NCBI RefSeq assembly: GCF_003254055.1
Contig: NZ_QKZT01000004.1
Location: forward strand, 186,001 to 250,000
Direction: 5' to 3'
Length of the DNA: 64,000 nucleotides
From: Algoriphagus chordae
GTDB taxonomy: Bacteria; Bacteroidota; Bacteroidia; Cytophagales; Cyclobacteriaceae
The position numbers and the translations under genes are program-made. Positions 44,671 to 53,235 of this stretch are shown here, in pieces. The notes under the pieces were generated by a model. It was given only the letters and a program-made list of their open reading frames with translations. It made no database searches and was not told the DNA's origin. Position 1 is the first letter of the stretch; every line of letters starts with the position of its first letter.

Positions 44671-46836
44671 ATGGCTACACTGACAAAAACTAACCGAAGA
44701 GACTTCCTCAAAATAGCAGGAACAACTGCGGGAGGATTATTTATAGGCTTCAATTGGATGAGCTGTGACTCACCAAAAATGGAAGTTCTCAGCACTGAAG
44801 AGGTGCTTGCAAATGCCAAGAATTTCAATGCGTTTTTGAGCATAGCGCCATCTGGGGATATTGTGATTTATTCTCCAAATCCTGAGTTGGGACAAAATAT
44901 CAAGACTTCCTTTCCAATGGTTGTAGCTGAGGAATTGGATGCAGACTGGAGTAAAGTTCGGGTAGTGCAAGCCAATCTGGACACTGAGAAGTATCAGCGT
45001 CAATTGACAGGTGGATCTGGAGCTATGCCTCACTCTTGGGAACGGCTTCGCAAAGCTGGAGCTACGGCAAAATATCTTTTGGTAGCTGCAGCAGCGAGCA
45101 AATGGGAAGTTTCAGCCGATGAGCTAAGTACTTCAGAAGGTATTATTTATCATAAAGCCAGTGGAAAGAAAATAGGATACGGGGAAGTTGCTAATGATGC
45201 AGCACTTTTAACTGCTCCGGAGGAGATTACTTTAAAGGACAAAAAGGACTTTAAAATTATCGGGACTCCCGTTAAGAACGTGGACAATGAATCTATTTTT
45301 TCCGGTAAGCCACTATTTGGACTTGATTTTTATAGAGAAGGAATGCTTCATGCAATGATTCAACGTGCGCCTTTTGGAATGAAAATCAAATCTATTGATG
45401 ATGCCGCTGCGAGAAATGTAGCGGGAGTGAAGGATATCATCACTTTTGAAAACTCTGTGGCAGTAGTCGGATCATCGACATGGCCATTGATGAAAGCCAA
45501 GAAGCTTCTAAAAGTAGAATATGAAGCTGATGGAAAAGTAGAGAGTTCGGCTGATCATGATGAGATTTTCAAAGAACTTTTGGCAAACGGTAAAGCCGAA
45601 GTAAAGCGAAAAGATGGTAATGTCAATACTGCGTTTAGAAATGCCGCTCAAGTAGTAAATGCTGAATATCAGTGTCCATTTCTATCACATTCTCCTATGG
45701 AGCCTATGAATTTTTTTGCTCATGTGATGGAAGGTTCCGTAGAATTAGTTGGTCCAACTCAGACTCCGGAAAGTGCGAGAAGAGCGGCTGCTGAAGTGAC
45801 AGGAATTGCTCCAGAGAATATCACAGTTGAAATCACCAGATTGGGAGGAGGTTTTGGTAGAAGGCTTAGGGCAGATTATGTTTCTGAAGCAGTTCATGTT
45901 TCCAAAATGATGAATGCTCCAGTGAAATTAACTTGGAGTAGAGAAGACGATCTAACTGGCGGAGCCTATCGTCCAGCAGTGAGATATAGATTTGAAGCAT
46001 CTTTGGATGCGGATGGTAATATGACAGGCTACAAACTTCGTGGTGTTGGTATGAACGCTGGTAATAGTACTAGAGAAAATAACTTCCCTGCTGGAGCAGT
46101 CGATAATCTCTTGATTGAAAATGTGAATTACAATTCATCGATTACCACCAATGCCTGGCGTGCGCCAATTACCAATTTCCTGGCTTATGCCGAACAGTCC
46201 TTTTTAGATGAAGTTGCACTAGCAGCTAAGAAAGATCCTGTAGATTTTAGACTAGAGCTATTTGAAAAAGCGAAAGCTAATCCTGTGGGCGGAGAACTTC
46301 GCTATGATGTAGATCGCATGATCGGTGTTACAAAAATGGCCAAGGAAAAATCAAATTGGGGAAAGAATCCAAATGTAAAGCAGGGATTTTCTGTGTATTT
46401 CTCTCATAGAACTTATGTGGCACAAGTCGCTGAAATTGAGATGGAAAATGGCACTCCATCTCTAAAGAAGATTCATGTAGTTACAGACTGCGGAATGGTA
46501 GTAAATCCTACTGGTGCCAATCACCAAGTTCGCGGTGGAGTGGTAGACGGGATGGGACATGCGATGTATGGAAACCTGACTTTCGAGGGAGGGCTTCCTA
46601 CCCAAACCAACTTCGATAAGTATCGCTTGATACGTATGAAAGAGGTGCCAGCTGTAGATACTTATTATGTAGATAGCGGTTTTGATCCAACAGGTTTGGG
46701 TGAACCTTGCCTTCCACCAACTGGCGGAGCAATAGCAAATGCGATTTTCAGCGCAACCGAAAGAAGACTAAGAAGCCAACCTTTTATAGATCAGAAAGAG
46801 TTTCAGGATCTGAATTTGGGTATAAAAAGAGCGTGA
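44671..46836 (+). CDS. iorB: Molybdopterin-binding subunit of an isoquinoline 1-oxidoreductase-like enzyme, Tat-exported
   Basis: This 721-residue large subunit has a Tat signal NRRDFLKIAGTTAGGLF (twin Arg at residues 9-10), so the folded heterodimer is exported to the periplasm. Mo-cofactor segments are visible: TRLGGGFGRRLRADYVSEA, the TNAWRAPITNFLAYAEQSF region, and the C-terminal GLGEPCLPPTGGAIANAI with the conserved Glu of molybdenum hydroxylases. At 721 residues it is typical of IorB-like proteins. The native substrate cannot be read from sequence. Confidence 0.92.
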   Translation: MATLTKTNRRDFLKIAGTTAGGLFIGFNWMSCDSPKMEVLSTEEVLANAKNFNAFLSIAPSGDIVIYSPNPELGQNIKTSFPMVVAEELDADWSKVRVVQANLDTEKYQRQLTGGSGAMPHSWERLRKAGATAKYLLVAAAASKWEVSADELSTSEGIIYHKASGKKIGYGEVANDAALLTAPEEITLKDKKDFKIIGTPVKNVDNESIFSGKPLFGLDFYREGMLHAMIQRAPFGMKIKSIDDAAARNVAGVKDIITFENSVAVVGSSTWPLMKAKKLLKVEYEADGKVESSADHDEIFKELLANGKAEVKRKDGNVNTAFRNAAQVVNAEYQCPFLSHSPMEPMNFFAHVMEGSVELVGPTQTPESARRAAAEVTGIAPENITVEITRLGGGFGRRLRADYVSEAVHVSKMMNAPVKLTWSREDDLTGGAYRPAVRYRFEASLDADGNMTGYKLRGVGMNAGNSTRENNFPAGAVDNLLIENVNYNSSITTNAWRAPITNFLAYAEQSFLDEVALAAKKDPVDFRLELFEKAKANPVGGELRYDVDRMIGVTKMAKEKSNWGKNPNVKQGFSVYFSHRTYVAQVAEIEMENGTPSLKKIHVVTDCGMVVNPTGANHQVRGGVVDGMGHAMYGNLTFEGGLPTQTNFDKYRLIRMKEVPAVDTYYVDSGFDPTGLGEPCLPPTGGAIANAIFSATERRLRSQPFIDQKEFQDLNLGIKRA

Positions 46837-46905
46837 TCTATACGCTAGATTTTAGACATAAGTATCAAGACTATAGAATCTAGAAAACAGATTCAAGAAC
46901 CAAGA

Positions 46906-46938
46906 AAAAGCACTTCCATATGTACTGGAAGTGCTTTT
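46906..46938 (+). terminator. Terminator after iorAB
   Basis: AAAAGCACTTCCA / TGGAAGTGCTTTT is a perfect 13-bp stem with a 7-base loop followed by TATTTAAT. Confidence 0.9.
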
Positions 46939-47078
46939 TATTTAATGGTAAGATCTATAAAAATTCGTAAATCCTAGTAATTCTTATTTCCGGTTTTTAA
47001 TCTAGGCTCTCACTTTTTGTGTCTAAAGTCTAAATACAATTATCTAGCTACTTGATACTTATGTCTTAATACTAGTAT

Positions 47079-47423
47079 CTAGATTTCGTCCATTTCCCGT
47101 TCAGGCCAATAAGCTCCTTTGAGATTCAGCTTGTCATTTTCTATCTCAAATGTGATTTTCATCTGATCCCGTTTTTGGTCATGAATAGCCAGACAGGCAT
47201 TGTAGTGAATCAAGTCAAATTCTAATTCAAAATCCCCTGAGCTTTCATCTTTGAAATTAATCTCAGAACCCAGATTCACTTTTTCGGCAAGTGCACCATC
47301 TTTCTTATAATAGTAGGAGAGGAATATCCCTAAATCCTTCTCGTTTTCGGTCAAAACTTGCTTGAGCTCTTCTGAAGTAGGCTTTTCAGATGATGGGAGT
47401 GTTAATGTCCAGGTTTCTTGCAT
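47079..47423 (-). CDS. Uncharacterised small protein
   Basis: The 114-residue product begins MQETWTLTLPSSEKPTSEEL and is rich in charged residues, with likely beta strands (NFKDESSGDFELEFDLIHYN and MKITFEIENDKLNLKGAYW). No signal peptide or known motif. It sits alone between the iorAB terminator and the cysteine desulfurase region, on the opposite strand. I do not recognise the family. Confidence 0.6.
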   Translation of the reverse strand: MQETWTLTLPSSEKPTSEELKQVLTENEKDLGIFLSYYYKKDGALAEKVNLGSEINFKDESSGDFELEFDLIHYNACLAIHDQKRDQMKITFEIENDKLNLKGAYWPEREMDEI

Positions 47424-47779
47424 ATCTAAATTTAAAGCATTCTTATCAGACTCTTAGTAATGGCATATTATGTAGCATTCAGGTAACCGCAATTAGTCAC
47501 TGAGCGATGACAAATTGTAAATATTTCCAAATCAATAAAAATTTACTGAAATGGTTTAGACTTCGCTACCAAGGATTGATATGAGGACACGAAACGCTGG
47601 TCAGTCCGGGAGGAGTCGAGGACAATAATTTCACTTATTTTAAAGATCCTTCGACTTCGCTCAGACAGGCAACATCATCGGTCTTTTTTTAATTTCAATT
47701 GTTCTTACTCGGACTGACACGTGATATTATGATTGAAATATGTAATTCCTTCCCATATAAAATTGCCTATTTTGCACTC
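47424..47779. repeat. Intergenic region with a second REP-like GTCGAGGAC / CTTCGACTTCGCTC element
   Basis: GTCCGGGAGGAGTCGAGGAC ACAATAATTT-type text at about 47608-47634 and CTTCGACTTCGCTCAG at about 47648-47665 repeat the element seen near 40.55 kb. The following TTCTTACTCGGACTGACACG resembles the ATTCTTACTCGAAGTGCC at 40.63 kb. The long in-frame extension of the cysteine desulfurase into this region is rejected. Confidence 0.7.
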
Positions 47780-48922
47780 ATGAATTACCCCATTTACCTT
47801 GATTACAACGCGACCACTCCCTGCGCTCCAGAAGTGATTGAAGCTATGATTCCATGGTTTGGAGAGCACTTCGGGAATGCAGCGAGCAAATCCCATGGCT
47901 ATGGATGGGTAGCAGAAAATGCAGTTGAGACAGCTAGAGAGCAAATCGCTAATTTGATCGGAGCTCAGGCAAAGGAAATCATTTTTACCTCAGGAGCTAC
48001 AGAAGCAATAAATCTTGCGATCAAAGGTACTTTTGATTTATACAAGGGAGCAAAGCATCATTACATCACTTGCCAAACTGAACATAAAGCTGTTTTGGAT
48101 ACCATGAAAGCCATTGAGGTAAATGGTGCCGAAGTGACTTATTTGCCAGTTGATAAGCATGGAAATATTGATCTAGAATTATTGAAATCTAACATACTTC
48201 CGCACACTAAAATGATTTGCTTGATGTGGGCAAATAATGAAACTGGTGTCATTCATCCTATTTCTGAGATTGCAGAATTGGCCGAAGAAAATGACATTAT
48301 CTTTTTTACCGATGCGGTGCAGGCAGCTGGTAAGATTCCAATTTCTGTAAAAGGGATTCATTTAATGGCTATTTCTGCCCACAAGCTATATGGACCAAAA
48401 GGCATCGGGGCCCTTTACATCCGACATAATCACTCACTTCCTAAGCCAATGTCTCAGATTCATGGCGGTGGACATGAAAAAGGATTTCGAAGCGGAACAC
48501 TTAATGTTCCGGCTATCGTAGGTTTCGGAAAGGCTGCCGAAATAAGGCTCTCGGTAATGAAGGAAGAATCAAACCGCTTGGAAAAGCTACGTGATATACT
48601 GGAAAACAAACTTTTACAGATTCCTAACACATCTTTGAATGGAGGTCAAAACAAACTTACTCATGTCTCAAACATCGCTTTTGGAGGAGTAGAGGGAGAG
48701 GACTTACTTCGTAAAGTATGTCAGAAGGTAGCAGTAAGTTCAGGTTCTGCCTGCACCAGCATTTCACCAAAACCCTCTCATGTGCTCCAAGCAATGGGTT
48801 TGGATTCCGATCTAGGAAGAGCTTCTATTCGTTTTAGCTTGGGTAGGAATACCACAGAGCATGATGTGCTGAATGCAGCGGAATGGGTGGGAAAGGTAAT
48901 GGGAGAGTTGAGAGGGAAATAA
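47780..48922 (+). CDS. Cysteine desulfurase (NifS/IscS family)
   Basis: I start at the ATG at 47780 (MNYPIYLDYNATTPCAPEV), the usual family start; the frame extends to 47699 only through repeat DNA. The 380-residue PLP enzyme shows FTSGATEAINLAIKG, the PLP lysine in AISAHKLYGPKGIGALYIR, the catalytic Cys in SSGSACTSISPKPSHVL and RFSLGRNTTEHDV. It makes persulfide sulfur from cysteine. The neighbouring iorAB and XdhC genes suggest it feeds the sulfido ligand of the molybdenum cofactor, but a general Fe-S role is also possible. Confidence 0.92.
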   Translation: MNYPIYLDYNATTPCAPEVIEAMIPWFGEHFGNAASKSHGYGWVAENAVETAREQIANLIGAQAKEIIFTSGATEAINLAIKGTFDLYKGAKHHYITCQTEHKAVLDTMKAIEVNGAEVTYLPVDKHGNIDLELLKSNILPHTKMICLMWANNETGVIHPISEIAELAEENDIIFFTDAVQAAGKIPISVKGIHLMAISAHKLYGPKGIGALYIRHNHSLPKPMSQIHGGGHEKGFRSGTLNVPAIVGFGKAAEIRLSVMKEESNRLEKLRDILENKLLQIPNTSLNGGQNKLTHVSNIAFGGVEGEDLLRKVCQKVAVSSGSACTSISPKPSHVLQAMGLDSDLGRASIRFSLGRNTTEHDVLNAAEWVGKVMGELRGK

Positions 48923-48923
48923 T

Positions 48924-49197
48924 CTCTCACGGCGGCTCAACGGTGTGGCGAAAAATCCCGCGCTACGGCGCAATTTTTAAACTTTCTAAATGCACAGTAC
49001 AGGCCTAACTTATATTAACTCTTAAGAAGGAAGGAAAATAAAGTATAAGATAGGATTACGAAATGAAAGGGGATTTTATTTGAAAACCTGTGATGTGTCA
49101 CCCTTCAACATCGTTCGGGGTAACACCTCCAAGGTTAACAGAACGTTGCGTCAACGCGCCGCTGCGAGAAAAAAAAAGCGCCTTTACGCGGGATACT
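48924..49197. repeat. Pair of GC-rich dispersed repeats in inverted orientation
   Basis: One block (48924-48975) holds CTCACGGCGGCTCAACGGTG and ATCCCGCGCTACGGCGC. The other (49142-49197) holds CGTTGCGTCAACGCGCCGCT, GCGAGA and AGCGCCTTTACGCGGGAT. The second reads as a rearranged reverse complement of the first, and both relate to the copy at 44.1 kb. They lie between the cysteine desulfurase and the nucleotidyltransferase genes. The ORFs on the plus strand here are repeat artefacts. Confidence 0.6.
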
Positions 49198-49200
49198 ACA

Positions 49201-49782
49201 TTACAAATTCAAATCCCTCAAATCCTCTTCAGTATCAATATCCACTTTACCTTTTGGGAAGGCTACAGTGACTAGATCATGCTCATGAGCAAGTACAATG
49301 CTTTTAGCTCCTTCGTCACCTGTAAGCTCCAGCAATTCTTTGAAATAAGCAGATCCGAAAAGTATCGGAACTCCAACAACTTTGGCATATTTACATGCAA
49401 CGATGCCTTTTGATTCCTTCTCCTGAGTGGCAATTAGCTTATTGAGAATCTTTGCATCCACAAAAGGCTGATCACAAAGCATGATAATCACCTGATCCGG
49501 CTTGTCGAATTTCAGCATGTACTCCAATCCAACTTTGATGCTGGAAGACATGCCTTTTTCGAAATATGGATTGGGAATATTTGGGATGCTGGATCCCGGA
49601 AAAGTCTTCTTGATCTCATCACGATTCGCTCCCAAAACAAGTACTCTCTTATCTGCATTGGAATCATTTGCGGCATCTATGGCTAGTTGAAGCAGGGTCT
49701 TCTCTTTGTATTTTGCTATTTGTTTTGGATAGCCAAGTCTGGTTGATTCTCCTGCTGCAAGTATGATAATTCCTGTCTTCAT
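49201..49782 (-). CDS. MocA-like NTP transferase (molybdenum cofactor cytidylyl/guanylyl transferase family)
   Basis: This 193-residue nucleotidyltransferase has LAAGESTRLGYPKQIAKYK (nucleotide and Mo-cofactor loop), LVLGANRDEI, EKGMSSSIKVGLEYM and MLCDQPFVDAKILN with the Asp that binds metal. The C-terminal VDIDTEEDL is typical. MocA-type enzymes attach CMP to molybdopterin for molybdenum hydroxylases. The pairing with XdhC (7-base gap) and the nearby iorAB supports this role. Confidence 0.88.
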   Translation of the reverse strand: MKTGIIILAAGESTRLGYPKQIAKYKEKTLLQLAIDAANDSNADKRVLVLGANRDEIKKTFPGSSIPNIPNPYFEKGMSSSIKVGLEYMLKFDKPDQVIIMLCDQPFVDAKILNKLIATQEKESKGIVACKYAKVVGVPILFGSAYFKELLELTGDEGAKSIVLAHEHDLVTVAFPKGKVDIDTEEDLRDLNL

Positions 49783-49788
49783 CTAATT

Positions 49789-50895
49789 TTAGTGTATGGG
49801 GCCTGTCTTATTTCGCAGAAAGGTACCTTGTTTTTTTGCCAAAACCGCTTTCACCTCTGCCAAAATGGACAAAGCAATCTCTTCCGAACCTTCGGCGCCT
49901 ATATCCAAACCCATTGGGGAGTAGATAGCAGCTTGATTGACAGCCAGTCCTTTCTTCTCCAATCGTTCAATTAGTTTTTCAGACTTTTTCTTTGGGCCCA
50001 AAATCCCCACATACGGGAGTTCCAGCGGAAGCAAATCTTCCAAAACCTGAGCCTCATAGTCAAAATTGTGCGTCATCAACAATGCTGCAGTATGTGCGTC
50101 AGTATTCAATTGCTTCACTACTTGATCACCTGATCCAGTTACAAGTTGAATAGCCGCTGGAAAACGTTGAGCAGTGGCTAGATTTTTTCTGCCATCTATG
50201 ACTATGACTTCCAATCCCAATACCTCAGCGATTTTAGCCAATGGAATCGTGTCATTTCCTGCTCCAAAGAGTAATACTTTAATTACAGGTTTGATGGATT
50301 CTATGAATACCTGCACATCATCAAAAGCTTCATATTTAAGAATGATATGATGATTAGAATCAGCCTCTTCTATTTCATTTTGAACCTGCTTCCAAAGTGA
50401 ATTATCCAGACTTTCTTTATCCCCAAAGACCTGATTTTCTTTCAAAAGGACTTTGGTTCCAACTTGCTCTTGCTTGGAATATTTGACAGAAAATACAGTG
50501 ACCAATCTACATAACACACGATCCTGAGTTGCTATTTTTAGCAATTCAATTGGGTTTATAGTATTTTGATAATCAACAGGTTCTATTAATACATGTATAA
50601 TTCCATTGCAGCCTAGACCAATTCCGAATTTCTGATCATCATCGTCTGTAGTGTCGTAAGTGACCAGCATAGATTTTTGCTGGAAGATCACCGTTTGAGC
50701 TTTGCGGAGCGCATCACCTTCCAAGCATCCGCCTGAGATAGCACCAGTTAATTCACCGTCCTCGGATACTAACATTCGAGCTCCCGGTCGTCTATAGGCA
50801 GAGCCATCGACCTGTACTACCGTGGCCAACGCAGTTTTCTTTCCTGTGATTTTGTACTGCACGTAAGCTTGTATAATGGCCTGAAATTCTTTCAT
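49789..50895 (-). CDS. XdhC/CoxI family molybdenum-hydroxylase maturation protein
   Basis: XdhC proteins bind molybdopterin, accept sulfur from a cysteine desulfurase and insert the sulfurated cofactor into the hydroxylase. The XdhC/CoxI N-terminal domain shows VDGSAYRRPGARMLVSEDGE and AISGGCLEGD. The C-terminal Rossmann-like domain shows VLLFGAGNDTIPLAKIAEVL and VGILGPKKKSEKL. Length 368 is normal. It is the first gene of a two-gene unit with the MocA-like gene, on the strand opposite iorAB and the desulfurase. Confidence 0.93.
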   Translation of the reverse strand: MKEFQAIIQAYVQYKITGKKTALATVVQVDGSAYRRPGARMLVSEDGELTGAISGGCLEGDALRKAQTVIFQQKSMLVTYDTTDDDDQKFGIGLGCNGIIHVLIEPVDYQNTINPIELLKIATQDRVLCRLVTVFSVKYSKQEQVGTKVLLKENQVFGDKESLDNSLWKQVQNEIEEADSNHHIILKYEAFDDVQVFIESIKPVIKVLLFGAGNDTIPLAKIAEVLGLEVIVIDGRKNLATAQRFPAAIQLVTGSGDQVVKQLNTDAHTAALLMTHNFDYEAQVLEDLLPLELPYVGILGPKKKSEKLIERLEKKGLAVNQAAIYSPMGLDIGAEGSEEIALSILAEVKAVLAKKQGTFLRNKTGPIH

Positions 50896-51148
50896 AAATT
50901 AAAATCTGAAGTCATTAAGATAAGCGACTACCTTTCCAATATCAAAAGAATAAATATGAACGGGAGCAAAGGTTTGATTTTCGTATAAATTTGTTTGAAA
51001 TGTACCCTAATAAGCATACTCGATGCACAGATCAATTTCATGACTTACACTTCTTTTTAATTAGAAGAATCACTTGTTTTTCGATAGGTATGAAGCTTGA
51101 TCGGTAAAAATTGTTAAAATTTGATCTAGTCATTTACCACCCTTTACC

Positions 51149-51625
51149 ATGAAAATCCCAAGTCTCGCGCAACTCAAGAAAGAACTCAGCTATCTCAACG
51201 AGAAAGAATTGATAGATTTGGTGGCGGACTTGAGCAAATTCAGCAGGGATAACAAGTCCTATTTATTTTTTAAGTTGAATGAGAAAGATAATCCGACACT
51301 CTATTTAGAAATGGTGCAGGAAGAACTGGAGCTGGATTTTCAAACTGCAAGAGGCGATCATTCCTACTATGCGAAAAAGTCTGCTCAGAAACTACGGCGT
51401 AAAATGAACAAATTGCTTAAACTGAGTAAAGTGAAAACGGATCAGATAGAAGTGCTTTTATTTTTCTGTGAAAAGCTAAAGGAATACGGCTTCCTCAGAC
51501 ATAGAAATCAAGTTTTGGATAATATCTATCAAATGCAGTTGGGTAAAGCGGTAAAGCTGATTTCAGGGCTTCACGAAGATCTGCAATTTGATTACGAGGG
51601 GAGAATCGAAGAATTGACGAGTTGA
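51149..51625 (+). CDS. Uncharacterised helical cytoplasmic protein
   Basis: This 158-residue product, MKIPSLAQLKKELSYLNEKE, is highly charged and probably all-helical, with a basic middle (KKSAQKLRRKMNKLLKLSK, about 84-102). No signal or known motif. Similar short proteins with a LKKELxxL-xxxEL opening occur in Bacteroidota, but their function is unknown. The next 160 bases hold a degraded esterase fragment. Confidence 0.65.
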   Translation: MKIPSLAQLKKELSYLNEKELIDLVADLSKFSRDNKSYLFFKLNEKDNPTLYLEMVQEELELDFQTARGDHSYYAKKSAQKLRRKMNKLLKLSKVKTDQIEVLLFFCEKLKEYGFLRHRNQVLDNIYQMQLGKAVKLISGLHEDLQFDYEGRIEELTS

Positions 51626-51790
51626 AACAAGTGGACAAATGTCTACATGAAATATGAAATGCCTCCTTATAATACCGATATGCTGAATGGAGATTTGGCT
51701 TGGCGACAGCATGATGGAGGTCATACAGATGGACCGAATATGCAGCACTTTATTCCTTGGGCTAATCGGGTGCTGGAATACGAGAAATAA
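51626..51790 (+). pseudogene. C-terminal remnant of a secreted alpha/beta-hydrolase or esterase
   Basis: Directly after the preceding stop, the plus strand reads NKWTNVYMKYEMPPYNTD, then GDLAWRQHDGGHTDGPN and HFIPWANRVLEY, ending at TAA 51790. The QHDGGHTDGPN.HFI.WA pattern looks like the catalytic-His end of large Bacteroidota esterases. There is no upstream catalytic domain in any frame, so this is a leftover 3' end. The family is inferred from a short segment. Confidence 0.55.
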
Positions 51791-51799
51791 GACAAAGAA

Positions 51800-51827
51800 A
51801 AGGGGAAGTATTTTTTGACTTCCCCTT
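51800..51827. terminator. Terminator between the esterase remnant and the metzincin gene
   Basis: AAGGGGAAGT / ACTTCCCCTT stem with an 8-base loop. On the minus strand it is followed by TTCTTTG, on the plus strand by GTTATC. Confidence 0.85.
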
Positions 51828-51851
51828 GTTATCATATTCAATCCAAGACTA

Positions 51852-52799
51852 TTAGTTATTTGGCCAATTTCCCCAAATACCACAATGTCCACCATTATCT
51901 GTTCCTTTGATTTGAGTCTGTACACCAGTATATGAAGCGTTCATCACTGCTCTTGGTGCAAATTGTATTCCTCCCTTATTCTTAATAAAGGCTTTTCCAA
52001 AATGTCCTTGACTCAAACCATGCCCCATTTCATGCAGTGCTATAGTTTCTACATCTACTAGTTCACCATCTCCCCAGTAAAAGTTGTCATTGTAATATAT
52101 TTCTCTCAAGCCTACGTCAAATTTTCCATCGCCATTAGTGTCAATGTATTCTCCATTTTCATCTATTAGTAGCAAGGTAAAAGTGACGCCAAGTATAAAT
52201 TGACTACCATTTGGAGCTAAAAAATCAAAGAAACTAGCTGGCATCCAGCCTGCATGATTTACATCAGCGATGTATCCTGGAATACTTGGATAACCTAATT
52301 CATATGCTACAATTCCAATAGGTAGCGGTAGTCCGTCAACTTTGTACAATCCAAAATCAGAACAATTCACACCATCCCATGTAGCGGCAGCTCGATCTAT
52401 AGCCGCTTCTTTAGTGGCTAAATCCAAATCAGTTCCTGGCCTTACCTGATCTACATAGTAAGAAATATCAGGTGTCTCGTTCAGCTTGGCAATAGGTGAA
52501 AAATCAAAATCTAATTTCTTTGATCCTCGATCGGAGAAGATCACAGTTTGCCCAGCCATATTACTCTCTGGTGCAGTAATGTACTCAGCACTGACTAGTT
52601 CGACCTGATAAGGAGAATTGGTAGTTCGCGCATTAGGATCAATTGTTTTTACATCAATTGGTTTCCAATCCAAGTCCTTATAAACAACTTCCTCGTTGAT
52701 CTGACTCTGATCCAATACATCACTAGTTGGATCTACATCCTGACATCCTTGCACGGCTAAAGCTAGAAGTGCAATGCTTGCTATTTTTAATTTTTCCAT
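51852..52799 (-). CDS. Metzincin-type zinc metalloprotease lipoprotein
   Basis: This 315-residue protein has a lipoprotein signal (ALAVQGCQDVD, Cys19). The zinc site ALHEMGHGLSQGH is at 256-266: His256, Glu257, His260 and His266 match HExxHxxGxxH except that the usual Gly is Ser263. A Met-turn candidate is Met286 in RAVMNASY. A calcium-loop-like segment DTNGDGKFD lies at 220-228. It resembles matrixin- or M57-like Bacteroidota proteases. Probably a surface-exposed peptidase. No inhibitor or secretion gene adjoins. Confidence 0.83.
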   Translation of the reverse strand: MEKLKIASIALLALAVQGCQDVDPTSDVLDQSQINEEVVYKDLDWKPIDVKTIDPNARTTNSPYQVELVSAEYITAPESNMAGQTVIFSDRGSKKLDFDFSPIAKLNETPDISYYVDQVRPGTDLDLATKEAAIDRAAATWDGVNCSDFGLYKVDGLPLPIGIVAYELGYPSIPGYIADVNHAGWMPASFFDFLAPNGSQFILGVTFTLLLIDENGEYIDTNGDGKFDVGLREIYYNDNFYWGDGELVDVETIALHEMGHGLSQGHFGKAFIKNKGGIQFAPRAVMNASYTGVQTQIKGTDNGGHCGIWGNWPNN

Positions 52800-53235
52800 A
52801 AAAAAGAGGTTTTAAGTGGTTGATAATTAATACTGTATTAATATATGTATATCTATTGAGAAATTTATGGACTTAGTAATAAACAGATGAAATATGAAAA
52901 GTCTGCCGTAGATCCGAAAGGCAATAAATACAGTTGTAGATATAGTTCTTCCTACTAATTTACCGTTGGAATGCGAGAAATGCACAGGTATCATTTCCAT
53001 ACGAATGGAGTAGAAGGAAAAACTTGAGGCTTTGTCTAAGTTAAATTTCGCAGTCAATTCATTTGAGCTAAGTAAAAAAAAACTTGAGTATTTAGATGCC
53101 TACACTTATTTCTACTTCTTTTTTGAACTTAGATTGTTACTATTTCAACTGTTTTTTGTAGTTTAATTATCAATATATCAATCGTTTAAATTGAATTTTT
53201 AAGAATAGTTTTTTAACAATTTTATTACAAATGCC
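52800..53235. other. Long AT-rich intergenic region
   Basis: These 436 bases contain the 5' regions of the minus-strand metzincin gene and the plus-strand membrane protein gene. No ORF has coding character and I see no repeat or RNA. Confidence 0.4.

Noticed and set aside
49080-49275. Two overlapping plus-strand ORFs of about 62 codons
   Set aside because: They lie across the GC-rich repeat and the 3' end of the MocA-like gene; the protein text is low-complexity and repeat-derived.
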